Below, piece after piece: positions 17,679 to 25,336 of a DNA stretch of 64,000 nucleotides; the first letter of the stretch is position 1, and each line of letters starts with the position of its first letter. The DNA lies in contig NZ_CP094997.1 in NCBI RefSeq assembly GCF_022869785.1, forward strand, positions 4,216,001-4,280,000, read 5' to 3'. This stretch comes from Dyadobacter chenwenxiniae (GTDB taxonomy: Bacteria > Bacteroidota > Bacteroidia > Cytophagales > Spirosomataceae). The notes below the pieces were generated by a model. That model was not told where the DNA came from, made no database searches, and saw only the letters and a program-made list of their open reading frames with translations. Both the position numbers and the translations under genes were made by a program.

Positions 17679-18920
17679 ATGTCCGAACAGCCTAACCCTC
17701 GCCCTACCTTACTTTCACAACTGCTTCAAGTGCCGGTCATCGTGGCTGCGCTGGGCTATCTGGTCGACATGTACGACCTGTTTTTGTTTAGCGTAGTGCG
17801 CGTTCCGAGTTTGAAAGCATTGAATGTCCCCACCGAACAACTGCTGACCGAGGGAATCAGGCTGCTCAATTTCCAAATGGCCGGAATGCTCATCGGGGGC
17901 GTTTTGTGGGGTGTAATTGCGGATAAAAAAGGCCGGTTATCCGTGCTTTTCGGCTCCATCATCATGTATTCGCTCGCTAATATCGGCAACGGATTTGTCA
18001 CCTCCCTCGATCAATATGCGTTACTGCGTTTCATTGCCGGCGTCGGACTTGCAGGTGAACTGGGCGCAGGAATCACATTAGTGACAGAAGTTTTACCGAA
18101 AGAAATACGGGGCTACGGAACCACACTGGTTGCAACATTAGGCGTCCTGGGCGCGATCCTTGCCTATTTTGTAGCCGATCTGTTCGAATGGCGGATTTCA
18201 TACTTTGTAGGTGGCGGAATGGGTTTGTTACTGTTGATTTTAAGATTTAATGTCTTTGAGTCGGGCATGTTCAAGCAAGTGAAGGAAAAAACTGTCGACC
18301 GCGGCAATGTGATGATGATCCTGACCAATGGAAAGCGTTTTGGGAAATATATGATGGCGATTTTGGTTGGTTTGCCGATCTGGTTTGTTGTGGGTATACT
18401 CATCACTTTTTCTCCTGAATTCGGCGCTGCAAAAGGCATTGAGGGCATAAATGCGGGCAAGGCGGTTATGCTTGCTTTTTCCGGGCAAGTTTTTGGTGAC
18501 ATTTTCAGCGGATTGTTAAGTCAATATCTTAAAAGCAGAAAGCGTGTCATCGGCTTGTTCATCATCCTGTCATTGACTATGATGATAGGTTACCTGATGA
18601 TTCCGACGCTGGATCTGTTTACATTCTACTTAATGTGTGCGTTACTCGGCTTTTGCAACGGTTACTGGACACTGTTCATCACCATCGCCGCAGAACTTTT
18701 CGGGACTAACTTGCGCGCAACGGTTGCGACCACCGTGCCCAATTTTGTGAGAGGTGCTACGATTCCGTTGGCTGCATTGTTTGTACGTTTCAAACCAGAC
18801 CTGGGAGTGATTCAAAGTGGCTTGCTCATTGGCGTTGCCACTTCGCTGGTTGCGTTGCTGGCTCTATATTATCTGGAAGAAACTTTCACAAAGGATATGG
18901 ATTTTGTAGAGAAAGAATAG
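17679..18920 (+). CDS. MFS transporter
   Basis: A 413-residue major facilitator superfamily protein with about twelve hydrophobic segments. The loop between helices 2 and 3 reads GVIADKKGR, the family signature. It is related to sugar-acid/aromatic-acid permeases (SP or ACS-like subfamily; exact subfamily uncertain). As the last gene of the AraC/GH88 operon it most likely imports the operon substrate across the inner membrane. A strong terminator follows. Confidence 0.88.
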   Translation: MSEQPNPRPTLLSQLLQVPVIVAALGYLVDMYDLFLFSVVRVPSLKALNVPTEQLLTEGIRLLNFQMAGMLIGGVLWGVIADKKGRLSVLFGSIIMYSLANIGNGFVTSLDQYALLRFIAGVGLAGELGAGITLVTEVLPKEIRGYGTTLVATLGVLGAILAYFVADLFEWRISYFVGGGMGLLLLILRFNVFESGMFKQVKEKTVDRGNVMMILTNGKRFGKYMMAILVGLPIWFVVGILITFSPEFGAAKGIEGINAGKAVMLAFSGQVFGDIFSGLLSQYLKSRKRVIGLFIILSLTMMIGYLMIPTLDLFTFYLMCALLGFCNGYWTLFITIAAELFGTNLRATVATTVPNFVRGATIPLAALFVRFKPDLGVIQSGLLIGVATSLVALLALYYLEETFTKDMDFVEKE

Positions 18921-18945
18921 TTCGGGAAAACTTTTTGAATTGCTT

Positions 18946-18981
18946 AAAACGGCTCACTGCAACGCAGCGAGCCGTTTTTTT
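18946..18981 (+). terminator. Terminator of the GH88-MFS operon
   Basis: A 10-bp stem (AAAACGGCTC at 18946-18955 with GAGCCGTTTT at 18969-18978) runs into a seven-T tract at 18975-18981. Confidence 0.9.
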
Positions 18982-19204
18982 AACACTTATTAACATATCA
19001 GCAAGCAACATCAGCGCCGGATCTCCCATCATTGAGCCAAATATCACAAACCGATTAATTACTCATGAAAGATATTAACCATTCATTTACCTAAAACTCC
19101 CATTCCTGTACTTTGCAATACATAGTACCGGAATTCCTGCCACCTTTGTTATGTCCTCAGAGACAAAAAGAAAATAAAACAATAGCCATAAAAATAAAAT
19201 AGCC

Positions 19205-19585
19205 ATGAAAACTACAATCAAAACCTTCGCATTTGCCTTAGCATTTATCGCTTCTACTTTCGCTGCCAACGCAGAAGACAAAGAGACAAAGAAAGCTTCC
19301 TCATTGGGAACAGGAATTTACCCAACCAAAAATGGTAAGATCAATGTGCTGGTCAACAAAGCAAACAACAACGCCAACACAGTAATTTTGCTTAAAAATG
19401 AAGCTGGGATCATTGTTTACCGCGAGACTGTCAGCAGAGACAACCAAAAATTCGGTCGTACATTGAATATGGACCAAATGGACGCTGGTAAATATGAAGT
19501 AGACGTCATCAGCGGCAAAGAAATTCAGTCAAAATCTTTCGAATTATCAGAACAAAGAACTGAACGCATATTGACTGTCAAATAA
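19205..19585 (+). CDS. Small secreted protein, function unknown
   Basis: A 126-residue protein with a clear signal peptide cleaved after about residue 23 (FAANA). The mature part is a single predicted beta-sandwich-like domain containing VNKANNNANTVILLKNEAGIIVYRETV and DAGKYEVDVISG. This resembles the Ig-like carbohydrate or sorting-tail fold found in many Bacteroidota secreted proteins (DUF3244-like), but the family is not certain. It is monocistronic between two terminators, which suggests an abundantly and independently expressed periplasmic or surface protein. Confidence 0.7.
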   Translation: MKTTIKTFAFALAFIASTFAANAEDKETKKASSLGTGIYPTKNGKINVLVNKANNNANTVILLKNEAGIIVYRETVSRDNQKFGRTLNMDQMDAGKYEVDVISGKEIQSKSFELSEQRTERILTVK

Positions 19586-19607
19586 TTAAGCGTAAACCTC
19601 AATGCCC

Positions 19608-19638
19608 AAGGCCTCCGGAAATCCGGAGGCCTTTTTTT
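19608..19638 (+). terminator. Terminator of the small secreted protein gene
   Basis: A perfect 11-bp GC-rich stem (AAGGCCTCCGG at 19608-19618 with CCGGAGGCCTT at 19623-19633) has a four-base loop and is followed by a seven-T run. Confidence 0.95.
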
Positions 19639-19708
19639 GTTTACGGAGTTTCTGTTATCCGTTACCTTTTCTAAAAGCCAGCGTCATAAGGTTGAAATCA
19701 TATTTGAT

Positions 19709-19729
19709 AGTTCTACTTTTTGTAGAACT
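19709..19729 (+). promoter_or_regulatory. Palindromic operator candidate of the HigB/HigA-type pair
   Basis: AGTTCTAC (19709-19716) and GTAGAACT (19722-19729) form a perfect inverted repeat with a TTTTT centre, 24 bases before the toxin ATG. Toxin-antitoxin operons are usually repressed by the antitoxin binding such a palindrome. Confidence 0.55.
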
Positions 19730-19752
19730 TTTTATTTAAATTCAACCGGCCA

Positions 19753-20094
19753 ATGCAGCTTGATCAAAAAAGAATTTTAATTAAATGGCAACAAAAAAAC
19801 CGTGGCAACCGCAAACTGACAGATGCAATCGATCAACTGATTCTAGATTTAGAAAACTCGGAATTTACTTCTTACATAGATTTATTGAAAGAACGTAAAG
19901 ACGCAGATCAGGTCCATAATCAAGGTGTTTTCTTTTTGAATATTGAAAATGACCGTGTGTTGCTTGCGATAAAATTCAAGGAGAACCGGGCAATAGTGCT
20001 ATGGATAGGCACACACAGAGATTACGAAAAAATATTCAGGAACAACAAAACAACGATTGAAAAATGGCTCAGATCAAAAGGTCACATACACTAA
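19753..20094 (+). CDS. HigB-family type II toxin (mRNA interferase-like)
   Basis: A 113-residue basic protein resembling the HigB-type toxins of the RelE superfamily annotated in Bacteroidota. The family pattern is visible in the C-terminal half, where VLLAIKFKENRAIVLWIGTH is followed by RDYEKIF and TIEKWL. These toxins cleave ribosome-bound mRNA. The order toxin first, antitoxin second, and a 31-base overlap with the next gene fit the HigBA type. The N-terminal half is more divergent. It is not a close match to the E. coli prototype. Confidence 0.65.
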   Translation: MQLDQKRILIKWQQKNRGNRKLTDAIDQLILDLENSEFTSYIDLLKERKDADQVHNQGVFFLNIENDRVLLAIKFKENRAIVLWIGTHRDYEKIFRNNKTTIEKWLRSKGHIH

Positions 20095-20666
20095 AAGAAA
20101 CAGATATAAAATCATTGATCCAGAAAGGCGAAATCTCCTCAGAGTTAGAATTGGAACGTGCTTCACTTGCCGCACGATTTCTCAGACTTCAAAGTGAAAA
20201 TCAACCCGAATTGGCTTTGCTGGAAGAACGACTAAGCACTTTAATACGTGACTACGAATTGAAGCACTGGTCGGATTTCAAGCAGGTTACAGAAAAACAG
20301 GTAGCGGAAAGTGACTTGGCTGAAAAACGCGCAGAAAAGGAGTTTAAGTTTTATAAAAAAAGGCGAGAGCTGATCAGCAAAACATTGAAACAAAATGGAC
20401 TTAACCAAAATGACCTTGCTGCCATTCTTGCCCATAATAAATCCTACATTTCGGAGCTTTTAAATGGCATTAGGACCTTTTCGATGAATGATCTAATAAT
20501 CATCCATCGGCTTTTCGGGATCAAGTTGGAGGACCTCGTTTTTACCGAGATTACAGTCGAAACGGAAAAGAGGATTAAGGAAGCACTTGAAAAAACGGTC
20601 TCAAATTCTTCCAAAACCAAAAAACCTGCACAGGTAACTTCATTGGTGAAAGCGCTTTATTCGTAA
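20064..20666 (+). CDS. HTH antitoxin partner of the HigB-type toxin
   Basis: A 200-residue protein with a Cro/C1-type helix-turn-helix at about residues 105-155 (LKQNGLNQNDLAAILAHNKSYISELLNG). It is preceded by a long charged alpha-helical region that could form a coiled coil and bind the toxin. The gene overlaps the toxin gene by 31 bases, which implies coupled translation. Typical HigA antitoxins are about 100-130 residues, so this one is long, and its HTH sits in the second half. It probably neutralises the toxin and represses the operon through the palindrome at 19709. Confidence 0.65.
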   Translation: MAQIKRSHTLKETDIKSLIQKGEISSELELERASLAARFLRLQSENQPELALLEERLSTLIRDYELKHWSDFKQVTEKQVAESDLAEKRAEKEFKFYKKRRELISKTLKQNGLNQNDLAAILAHNKSYISELLNGIRTFSMNDLIIIHRLFGIKLEDLVFTEITVETEKRIKEALEKTVSNSSKTKKPAQVTSLVKALYS

Positions 20667-20693
20667 AAGACATTCTTACCAAACGAATTGCCT

Positions 20694-21809
20694 ATGAATT
20701 CCCGCCGTGATTTTCTGCAAATACTTTCACTCGGAATCGGAGCCGCAACGCTCACGGACCTCACGCCAGCGATATCGGCGCCTTTTTTGGCAAATGCTCC
20801 GAAAGCCGACAAACAACTTCGCGTCGCATTAATGGGGCTCGGCGGTTATGCGAACATCGTTGCTCGTGGAATGAAAGAATGTAAAACCGCGAAACTGGTC
20901 GGGATTGTGACCGGCACGCCATCCAAGATCCCGGAATGGAAACAGAAGTATGGGATTGAAGATAAAAATGTTTATAACTACGAAAACCTGCACGAGATCA
21001 AGAACAATCCGGACATTGATCTGGTGTATGTGATAACCCCTAACTCATTGCACCATAAGCATGTATTGCAAGTTGCTGCTGCCGGCAAACATGTGATTTG
21101 TGAGAAACCTGTAGCTGATAATGCCAAACAAGCAAGGGAAATGATCGCAGCTTGTGAGAAGGCTGGGGTAAAATTTTACATTGGCTATCGTTTGCATTTT
21201 GAGCCGCACACCCGTGAACTCATCAGGATGCGCGAGGCGGGCGAATTCGGAAAGATCATGCACGTTAATAATTATGCAGGTTTCAAAATAGGCGATCCGA
21301 CGCAATGGAGATTAAAAAAGAACTTGGCCGGAGGCGGCGCTGTCATGGATGTAGGGGTTTATTCTACGAACGGTGCGCGTTATTGCACGGGTGAAGAGCC
21401 GGTTTGGGTTACGGCGCAAGAATCTAAAACCGATCCTGTTAAATTCAAGGATGTGGATGAAACAGTTACTTTTCAACTCGGCTTCCCCAGCGGAATTATT
21501 GCTAACTGCGGTTGCACTTATAATTTTAATCATGTCGAAATGCTGCGTCTGATGGGCGAAAAAGGCTGGGCCGAAATGAACCCGGCATTTGGCTATGGCC
21601 CCATTCGCGGAACTACGCATAAAGGAGCAATCGACCAGCCGGATGTAAATCATCAGGCCTACCAAATGGACGGAATTGCAGACGCGATCCTGAATGGAAA
21701 ACCAGATCCAAATGTCAGCGGGCATGAAGGTTTAAAGGATATGCTGGTCATCGATGCCATTTACGAATCGCTTCGCAAAAACGGCACAAAAGTTTTTATC
21801 AACAAATAA
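20694..21809 (+). CDS. Gfo/Idh/MocA oxidoreductase with twin-arginine leader (copy 1)
   Basis: A 371-residue exported sugar oxidoreductase resembling glucose-fructose oxidoreductase. The leader NSRRDFLQILSLGIGAA is a twin-arginine signal. Rossmann motif MGLGGYA, the conserved lysine in CEKPVADNAK, and the substrate-domain WRLKKNLAGGGAVMDVGVY are visible. From the ATG at 20694 the leader is complete; the upstream in-frame TTG is not needed. It is the first of two adjacent paralogues and probably acts in the periplasm with a tightly bound cofactor. Confidence 0.9.
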   Translation: MNSRRDFLQILSLGIGAATLTDLTPAISAPFLANAPKADKQLRVALMGLGGYANIVARGMKECKTAKLVGIVTGTPSKIPEWKQKYGIEDKNVYNYENLHEIKNNPDIDLVYVITPNSLHHKHVLQVAAAGKHVICEKPVADNAKQAREMIAACEKAGVKFYIGYRLHFEPHTRELIRMREAGEFGKIMHVNNYAGFKIGDPTQWRLKKNLAGGGAVMDVGVYSTNGARYCTGEEPVWVTAQESKTDPVKFKDVDETVTFQLGFPSGIIANCGCTYNFNHVEMLRLMGEKGWAEMNPAFGYGPIRGTTHKGAIDQPDVNHQAYQMDGIADAILNGKPDPNVSGHEGLKDMLVIDAIYESLRKNGTKVFINK

Positions 21810-21821
21810 TCACTCATTACT

Positions 21822-22934
21822 ATGGATTCACGTCGTGATTTTTTACAAAAATTGACATTAGGGATCGGCGCTACTGCTCTCTCCGATCTTCCAGCCGCCG
21901 CCCGCGAACTTTATTCCGGCCCGAAAGCGGACAAGCAATTGCGCGTCGCGATTATGGGGCTCGGCAGCTACGGAACCCGCGTGGCAGATGCCATGAAAGA
22001 TTGCAAAATGGCCACACTCGTCGGTGCCGTTTCCGGCACGCCTGCCAAGCTGGAAGATTGGAAAAAGAAATACAACATTCCCGAAAAGAACACTTACAAC
22101 TACGATACAGTCAGGAAGATCAAGGACAATCCGGACATTGATTTGGTATACATCACCACGCCTAATTCGCTGCACCACAAGCACGTATTGCAAATCGCTG
22201 CGGCTGGCAAACATGTACTTTGCGAAAAACCGGTAGCTGATAATGCCAAACAAACCCGTGAAATGATCGCGGCTTGTGAAAAGGCCGGGGTGAAATTTTA
22301 CATTGGTTACCGCATGCATTTTGAACCGCATACCCGTGAGCTGATCCGCATGCGCGAGGCGGGAGAATTAGGCAAAATCATGCACGTGAACAATTATATG
22401 GGTTTCAAATCCGGCGATCCCAATCAATGGAGGCTGAAAAAAGCATTGGCTGGTGGTGGTGCAATGATGGATGTAGGTATTTATGCATTGAATGGCGCGC
22501 GGTACGCGACGGGCGAAGAGCCGATCTGGGTGACTGCCCAGGAAACCAAGACCGATCCCGTGAAATTTAAAGAAGTGGATGAAACCATTATGTTCCAGCT
22601 TGGCTTCCCGAGCGGCGTGGTGGCGAGCTGCGGCACGACTTACAATTTCAATAACTACGAAAGACTTTATGTGATTGGCGAAAAAGGTTTCGTGGAACTC
22701 AGCCCGGCATTCAGCTACGGCCCGATCAAAGGCCGGACGCACAACGGACCGATGAACCAGCCCATAGTCACGCACCAAACCTTGCAAATGGATGGAATCG
22801 CCGACATTATCCTCAACAACAAGCCCGATCCGAATGTGAGCGGAGCCGAAGGGTTAAAGGATATGATTGTAGTCGACGCTGTTTACGAATCCATCCGCAA
22901 AGGCGGGGCAAAGATTATGTTGGCACAAAAATAG
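21822..22934 (+). CDS. Gfo/Idh/MocA oxidoreductase with twin-arginine leader (copy 2)
   Basis: A 370-residue paralogue of the preceding gene, separated by 12 bases and alike along its whole length, including the leader DSRRDFLQKLTLGIGA, LVYITTPNSLHHKHVLQ and CEKPVADNAKQTREMIAACE. The pair therefore arose by tandem duplication. The copies differ mainly in the C-terminal third (YNFNNYERLYVIGEKG against YNFNHVEMLRLMGEKG), which may reflect different sugar specificity. A GH18 gene follows after 25 bases. Confidence 0.9.
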   Translation: MDSRRDFLQKLTLGIGATALSDLPAAARELYSGPKADKQLRVAIMGLGSYGTRVADAMKDCKMATLVGAVSGTPAKLEDWKKKYNIPEKNTYNYDTVRKIKDNPDIDLVYITTPNSLHHKHVLQIAAAGKHVLCEKPVADNAKQTREMIAACEKAGVKFYIGYRMHFEPHTRELIRMREAGELGKIMHVNNYMGFKSGDPNQWRLKKALAGGGAMMDVGIYALNGARYATGEEPIWVTAQETKTDPVKFKEVDETIMFQLGFPSGVVASCGTTYNFNNYERLYVIGEKGFVELSPAFSYGPIKGRTHNGPMNQPIVTHQTLQMDGIADIILNNKPDPNVSGAEGLKDMIVVDAVYESIRKGGAKIMLAQK

Positions 22935-22959
22935 AAAACTTAAAAATCCGCGCATCACC

Positions 22960-23955
22960 ATGATCGTCCCGAAGTTGTTCAAACAAAGCATCTCCGCCGT
23001 CATGGTGATGCTTGCATTAAGTACAAGTTGCAGCAAGAAAAACGTCAGCATTTCCAAAAATGCTGACGCGAATAATAGGTTTAAAGTAATTGGTTATTTG
23101 CCTAATCGGACGGATTTGGTAGCAGCCGCTAATCAAGTGGATTTTGCGAAGATCACGCATTTATACATTGCATTCATTAACCCGGATTCACTCGGCAATC
23201 TCACCGGAACCGAGAATCTCAAAGAAGTTGCCGCGCTAGCACATGCCAAAAATGTCAGGATCATGGCTTCGATCGGCGGTGGCGGCGCGCCGAAATATTA
23301 TCCTTCTTTTTTGATTGGAGAAAAGAAAAACAAACTGATTAATGACCTTGTTAATCTGGCAGTAGACACTAATCTGGACGGCATCGACGTAGACCTGGAA
23401 GGCGACTTAATCGACGCCAATTATGAGAACTTTGTAGTTGACCTGGCAGCCGCACTTAGGCAAAAAAACAAAATGATCACAGCCGCCATCGCCACGGTTT
23501 ACAAAACCCAGTTTACCGACAAAGCATTGGCGCAGTTCGATTTCGTCAACATCATGTCCTATGACCGCACCGGCCCCTGGCGACCCGACAAACCTGGCCC
23601 GCACGCCCCCTACTCCATGGCCGAAGAAGACCTCAACTACTGGCTCGAAACCCGCAAAATCCCAAAAGAAAAACTCACTTTGGGCGTTCCATTCTACGGC
23701 TACGGCTTCGGCGGCACCGCTCCGGAAAGCATGTCTTACAAAAACATTCTCCGTCAATACCCTGATTCTGTTAATCAGGATCAGATGCATTTGAACGGTG
23801 GGATGGTTTATTACAATGGGTTACCTACGATCCACAAGAAAACGGAACTGGCGAAGGAGAAGGTTAGCGGGGTGATGATTTGGCAGTTGATGCAGGATAG
23901 TACTGGGGTGAAGTCGCTCTTGGGGGAGATTGATGGGGTCGTGAAGGGGAAATGA
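22960..23955 (+). CDS. GH18 family lipoprotein (chitinase/endoglycosidase-like)
   Basis: A 331-residue TIM-barrel glycosidase with a lipoprotein signal; the lipobox LSTSC puts the lipidated cysteine at 24. The GH18 catalytic motif is intact as DGIDVDLE (D140, D143, D145, E147), with MASIGG upstream and FVNIMSYDRTGPW downstream. Members cleave beta-1,4-linked GlcNAc chains or N-glycan cores. It lies 25 bases after the tandem oxidoreductases, so the three may process one sugar source at the cell envelope. Confidence 0.85.
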   Translation: MIVPKLFKQSISAVMVMLALSTSCSKKNVSISKNADANNRFKVIGYLPNRTDLVAAANQVDFAKITHLYIAFINPDSLGNLTGTENLKEVAALAHAKNVRIMASIGGGGAPKYYPSFLIGEKKNKLINDLVNLAVDTNLDGIDVDLEGDLIDANYENFVVDLAAALRQKNKMITAAIATVYKTQFTDKALAQFDFVNIMSYDRTGPWRPDKPGPHAPYSMAEEDLNYWLETRKIPKEKLTLGVPFYGYGFGGTAPESMSYKNILRQYPDSVNQDQMHLNGGMVYYNGLPTIHKKTELAKEKVSGVMIWQLMQDSTGVKSLLGEIDGVVKGK

Positions 23956-24000
23956 ATTTTTGCGATATTAGCAAGCGATTGACACACTATTTTTAACTTG

Positions 24001-24441
24001 ATGAATCTGGACAAATACACACTGAAAGTAGAGGAAGAATCAACAATTTTTAGGTTTGAAAGTGTCGGCCCGAATGGAAGGATACCCAAGATTGTTCAAT
24101 TTGAACTTATTGACGAGAATGGTTATTATAACCTGGCTCTTGGCGACTTCAATCCAGTTACCGGCAAAATCGACGATCTGAGCGTCTCTAACAATCGAGA
24201 TACAGATAAAATCTTAGCTACTGTTGTCGCAGCTCTTTTCCGGTTTCTTGATCGATACCCCGAGGCAGTCGTTTATGCGGAAGGCAGTAGTGACGCACGA
24301 ACCAGACTTTACCAAATGGGAATCACAAGGTTTTATGAACAGGCATGTGCCAATGTTCATCTTTTCGGACAGTTGAATGGAAGGTTCGTCCCCTTTGTTC
24401 CTGATGAAAGATACAGTGCTTTTCTGGTCAAAAGAAAATAG
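24001..24441 (+). CDS. DUF6934-like conserved protein
   Basis: A 146-residue cytosolic protein. The segment DTDKILATVVAALFRFLDRYP, then VVYAEGSSDARTRLYQMGI, matches from memory a conserved Bacteroidota family (DUF6934). The start is the ATG at 24001; the TTG at 23998 is a weaker option. It is followed after 12 bases by a 58-aa gene, an arrangement like a two-gene module. It sits in an accessory region rich in toxin-antitoxin-type genes. Function is unknown; a GNAT-like or toxin-like fold is possible but not demonstrated. Confidence 0.65.
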   Translation: MNLDKYTLKVEEESTIFRFESVGPNGRIPKIVQFELIDENGYYNLALGDFNPVTGKIDDLSVSNNRDTDKILATVVAALFRFLDRYPEAVVYAEGSSDARTRLYQMGITRFYEQACANVHLFGQLNGRFVPFVPDERYSAFLVKRK

Positions 24442-24453
24442 TTAAATTGCATT

Positions 24454-24630
24454 ATGAAAAAGGCAGAAAAAAAATGGTCAGATTTTGTTCCAGAGGTGGA
24501 GATTGATCCATCGCTGGCTAAATATCGAAGTATTAGCCTTTTTCCAGAAAAGGTGGCGAAGGCGAAAGAGTCGCTTAAAAATTCCTTTATCCCGGAAATC
24601 ATGCGCCCCAAAGTACTAGTGGAAAAGTGA
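24454..24630 (+). CDS. 58-aa partner of the DUF6934-like gene
   Basis: A short reading frame from an ATG at 24454 to TGA at 24630 encodes a basic, helical 58-residue protein beginning MKKAEKKWSDFVPEVEID and ending RPKVLVEK. It starts 12 bases after the upstream stop, is A-rich ahead of the start like other genes here, and has coding-like composition. I do not recognise a family. The arrangement suggests a small partner such as an antitoxin or adaptor (inference). Confidence 0.55.
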   Translation: MKKAEKKWSDFVPEVEIDPSLAKYRSISLFPEKVAKAKESLKNSFIPEIMRPKVLVEK

Positions 24631-24682
24631 CCCGACCTAATATTCTGGTAATTTGCGGAAGAAATAAAGACGAAGCCGGCGC

Positions 24683-24714
24683 AAGTCAATAAACTTTGAA
24701 GCTTGACTTTTTCC
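24683..24714 (+). terminator. Weak terminator after the DUF6934-like pair
   Basis: AAGTCAA (24683-24689) and TTGACTT (24703-24709) form a 7-bp stem followed by TTT and C residues. It lies between the pair and the convergent HTH gene. Confidence 0.4.
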
Positions 24715-24732
24715 GTAAATAAGCTTTGAATT

Positions 24733-24939
24733 TCATTTAGAGGGCACAAACAACTCCCTCACATCCACATCCAGTAACTTCGCAATCTCATAAAAAGTCT
24801 CAATAGTAGGCTGCATATCATTTGTACACCACCTTGATACGGTAGATTTATCCTTATCGATCGCTTCTGCCAGCCACTTAGCTGACTTATCTTTCTCCGC
24901 AAGAATTATCTTAATCCGGTTAAACTTCTGCTTAGGCAT
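24733..24939 (-). CDS. Small XRE-family helix-turn-helix protein
   Basis: A 68-residue protein that consists of one Cro/C1-type HTH domain: IKIILAEKDKSAKWLAEAID, then KDKSTVSRWCTNDMQPTIETF and a C-terminal LDVDVRELFVPSK. Such single-domain regulators are common in Bacteroidota. It is divergent from the broken gene at 25101, and the 160-base gap contains palindromes that could be its operators. Confidence 0.8.
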   Translation of the reverse strand: MPKQKFNRIKIILAEKDKSAKWLAEAIDKDKSTVSRWCTNDMQPTIETFYEIAKLLDVDVRELFVPSK

Positions 24940-25026
24940 TCACTAAATGTTTTCGTTTGACGCAAACTTAGTGAAAACTTTAAGTTAATGACAATGAATA
25001 TATTAAGTCGACTTTAAATGTAAATT

Positions 25027-25091
25027 ACGAAATATTTTTTTCGTGAAACGAAATTTTAGTTTAGTTTTACGAAAACTAAACTCTATATTTG
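25027..25091 (+). promoter_or_regulatory. Divergent promoter with two palindromes
   Basis: A 10-bp perfect inverted repeat GTTTAGTTTT-acg-AAAACTAAAC (25059-25081) lies directly upstream of a -7 element TATATTTG (25084-25091). A shorter inverted repeat ACGAAA/TTTCGT lies at 25027-25044. The position over the promoter suggests operator sites, most simply for the adjacent XRE protein. The -33 element is not clear. Confidence 0.55.
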
Positions 25092-25100
25092 TATGCCAAA

Positions 25101-25319
25101 ATGCAAAGAACGCTAATTAAAAATTTATCCAAAGTTCCAACAGACTTCGAAATGGAACTCAAAGTTCTTTCCCGAAATCCGTCTCTGCGGGAAGTGGCTG
25201 GAAGATATGGGCTTTGATTTTGGCGAGCATATGACTGTGGCCTGGAAGACTCTAAGCTTATCATAGAGCTCGTCGGAGAACTAAGGAAGAACCCCCAGTT
25301 GGAGATTTGGGAGCACTAA
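25101..25319 (+). pseudogene. Small gene interrupted by an in-frame TGA
   Basis: From an ATG at 25101 the frame runs 38 codons (MQRTLIKNLSKVPTDFEME...) to a TGA at 25215-25217. It then continues in the same frame for 33 more codons (FWRAYDCGLEDSKLIIELVG...) to TAA at 25317-25319. Both halves have coding character, and a 72-residue product is implied. It lies right behind the palindromic promoter and 17 bases before the DUF433 gene, so it was probably the first gene of that operon. I do not recognise the family. A point mutation of a sense codon to TGA is the simplest explanation. Confidence 0.55.
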
Positions 25320-25336
25320 CTAAACGGATGTAAACC

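Noticed and set aside
25101..25319. TGA read as selenocysteine or read-through codon
   Set aside because: No selenoprotein family match, no SECIS-like stem seen after the TGA, and a neighbouring gene is also decayed; nonsense mutation is simpler.
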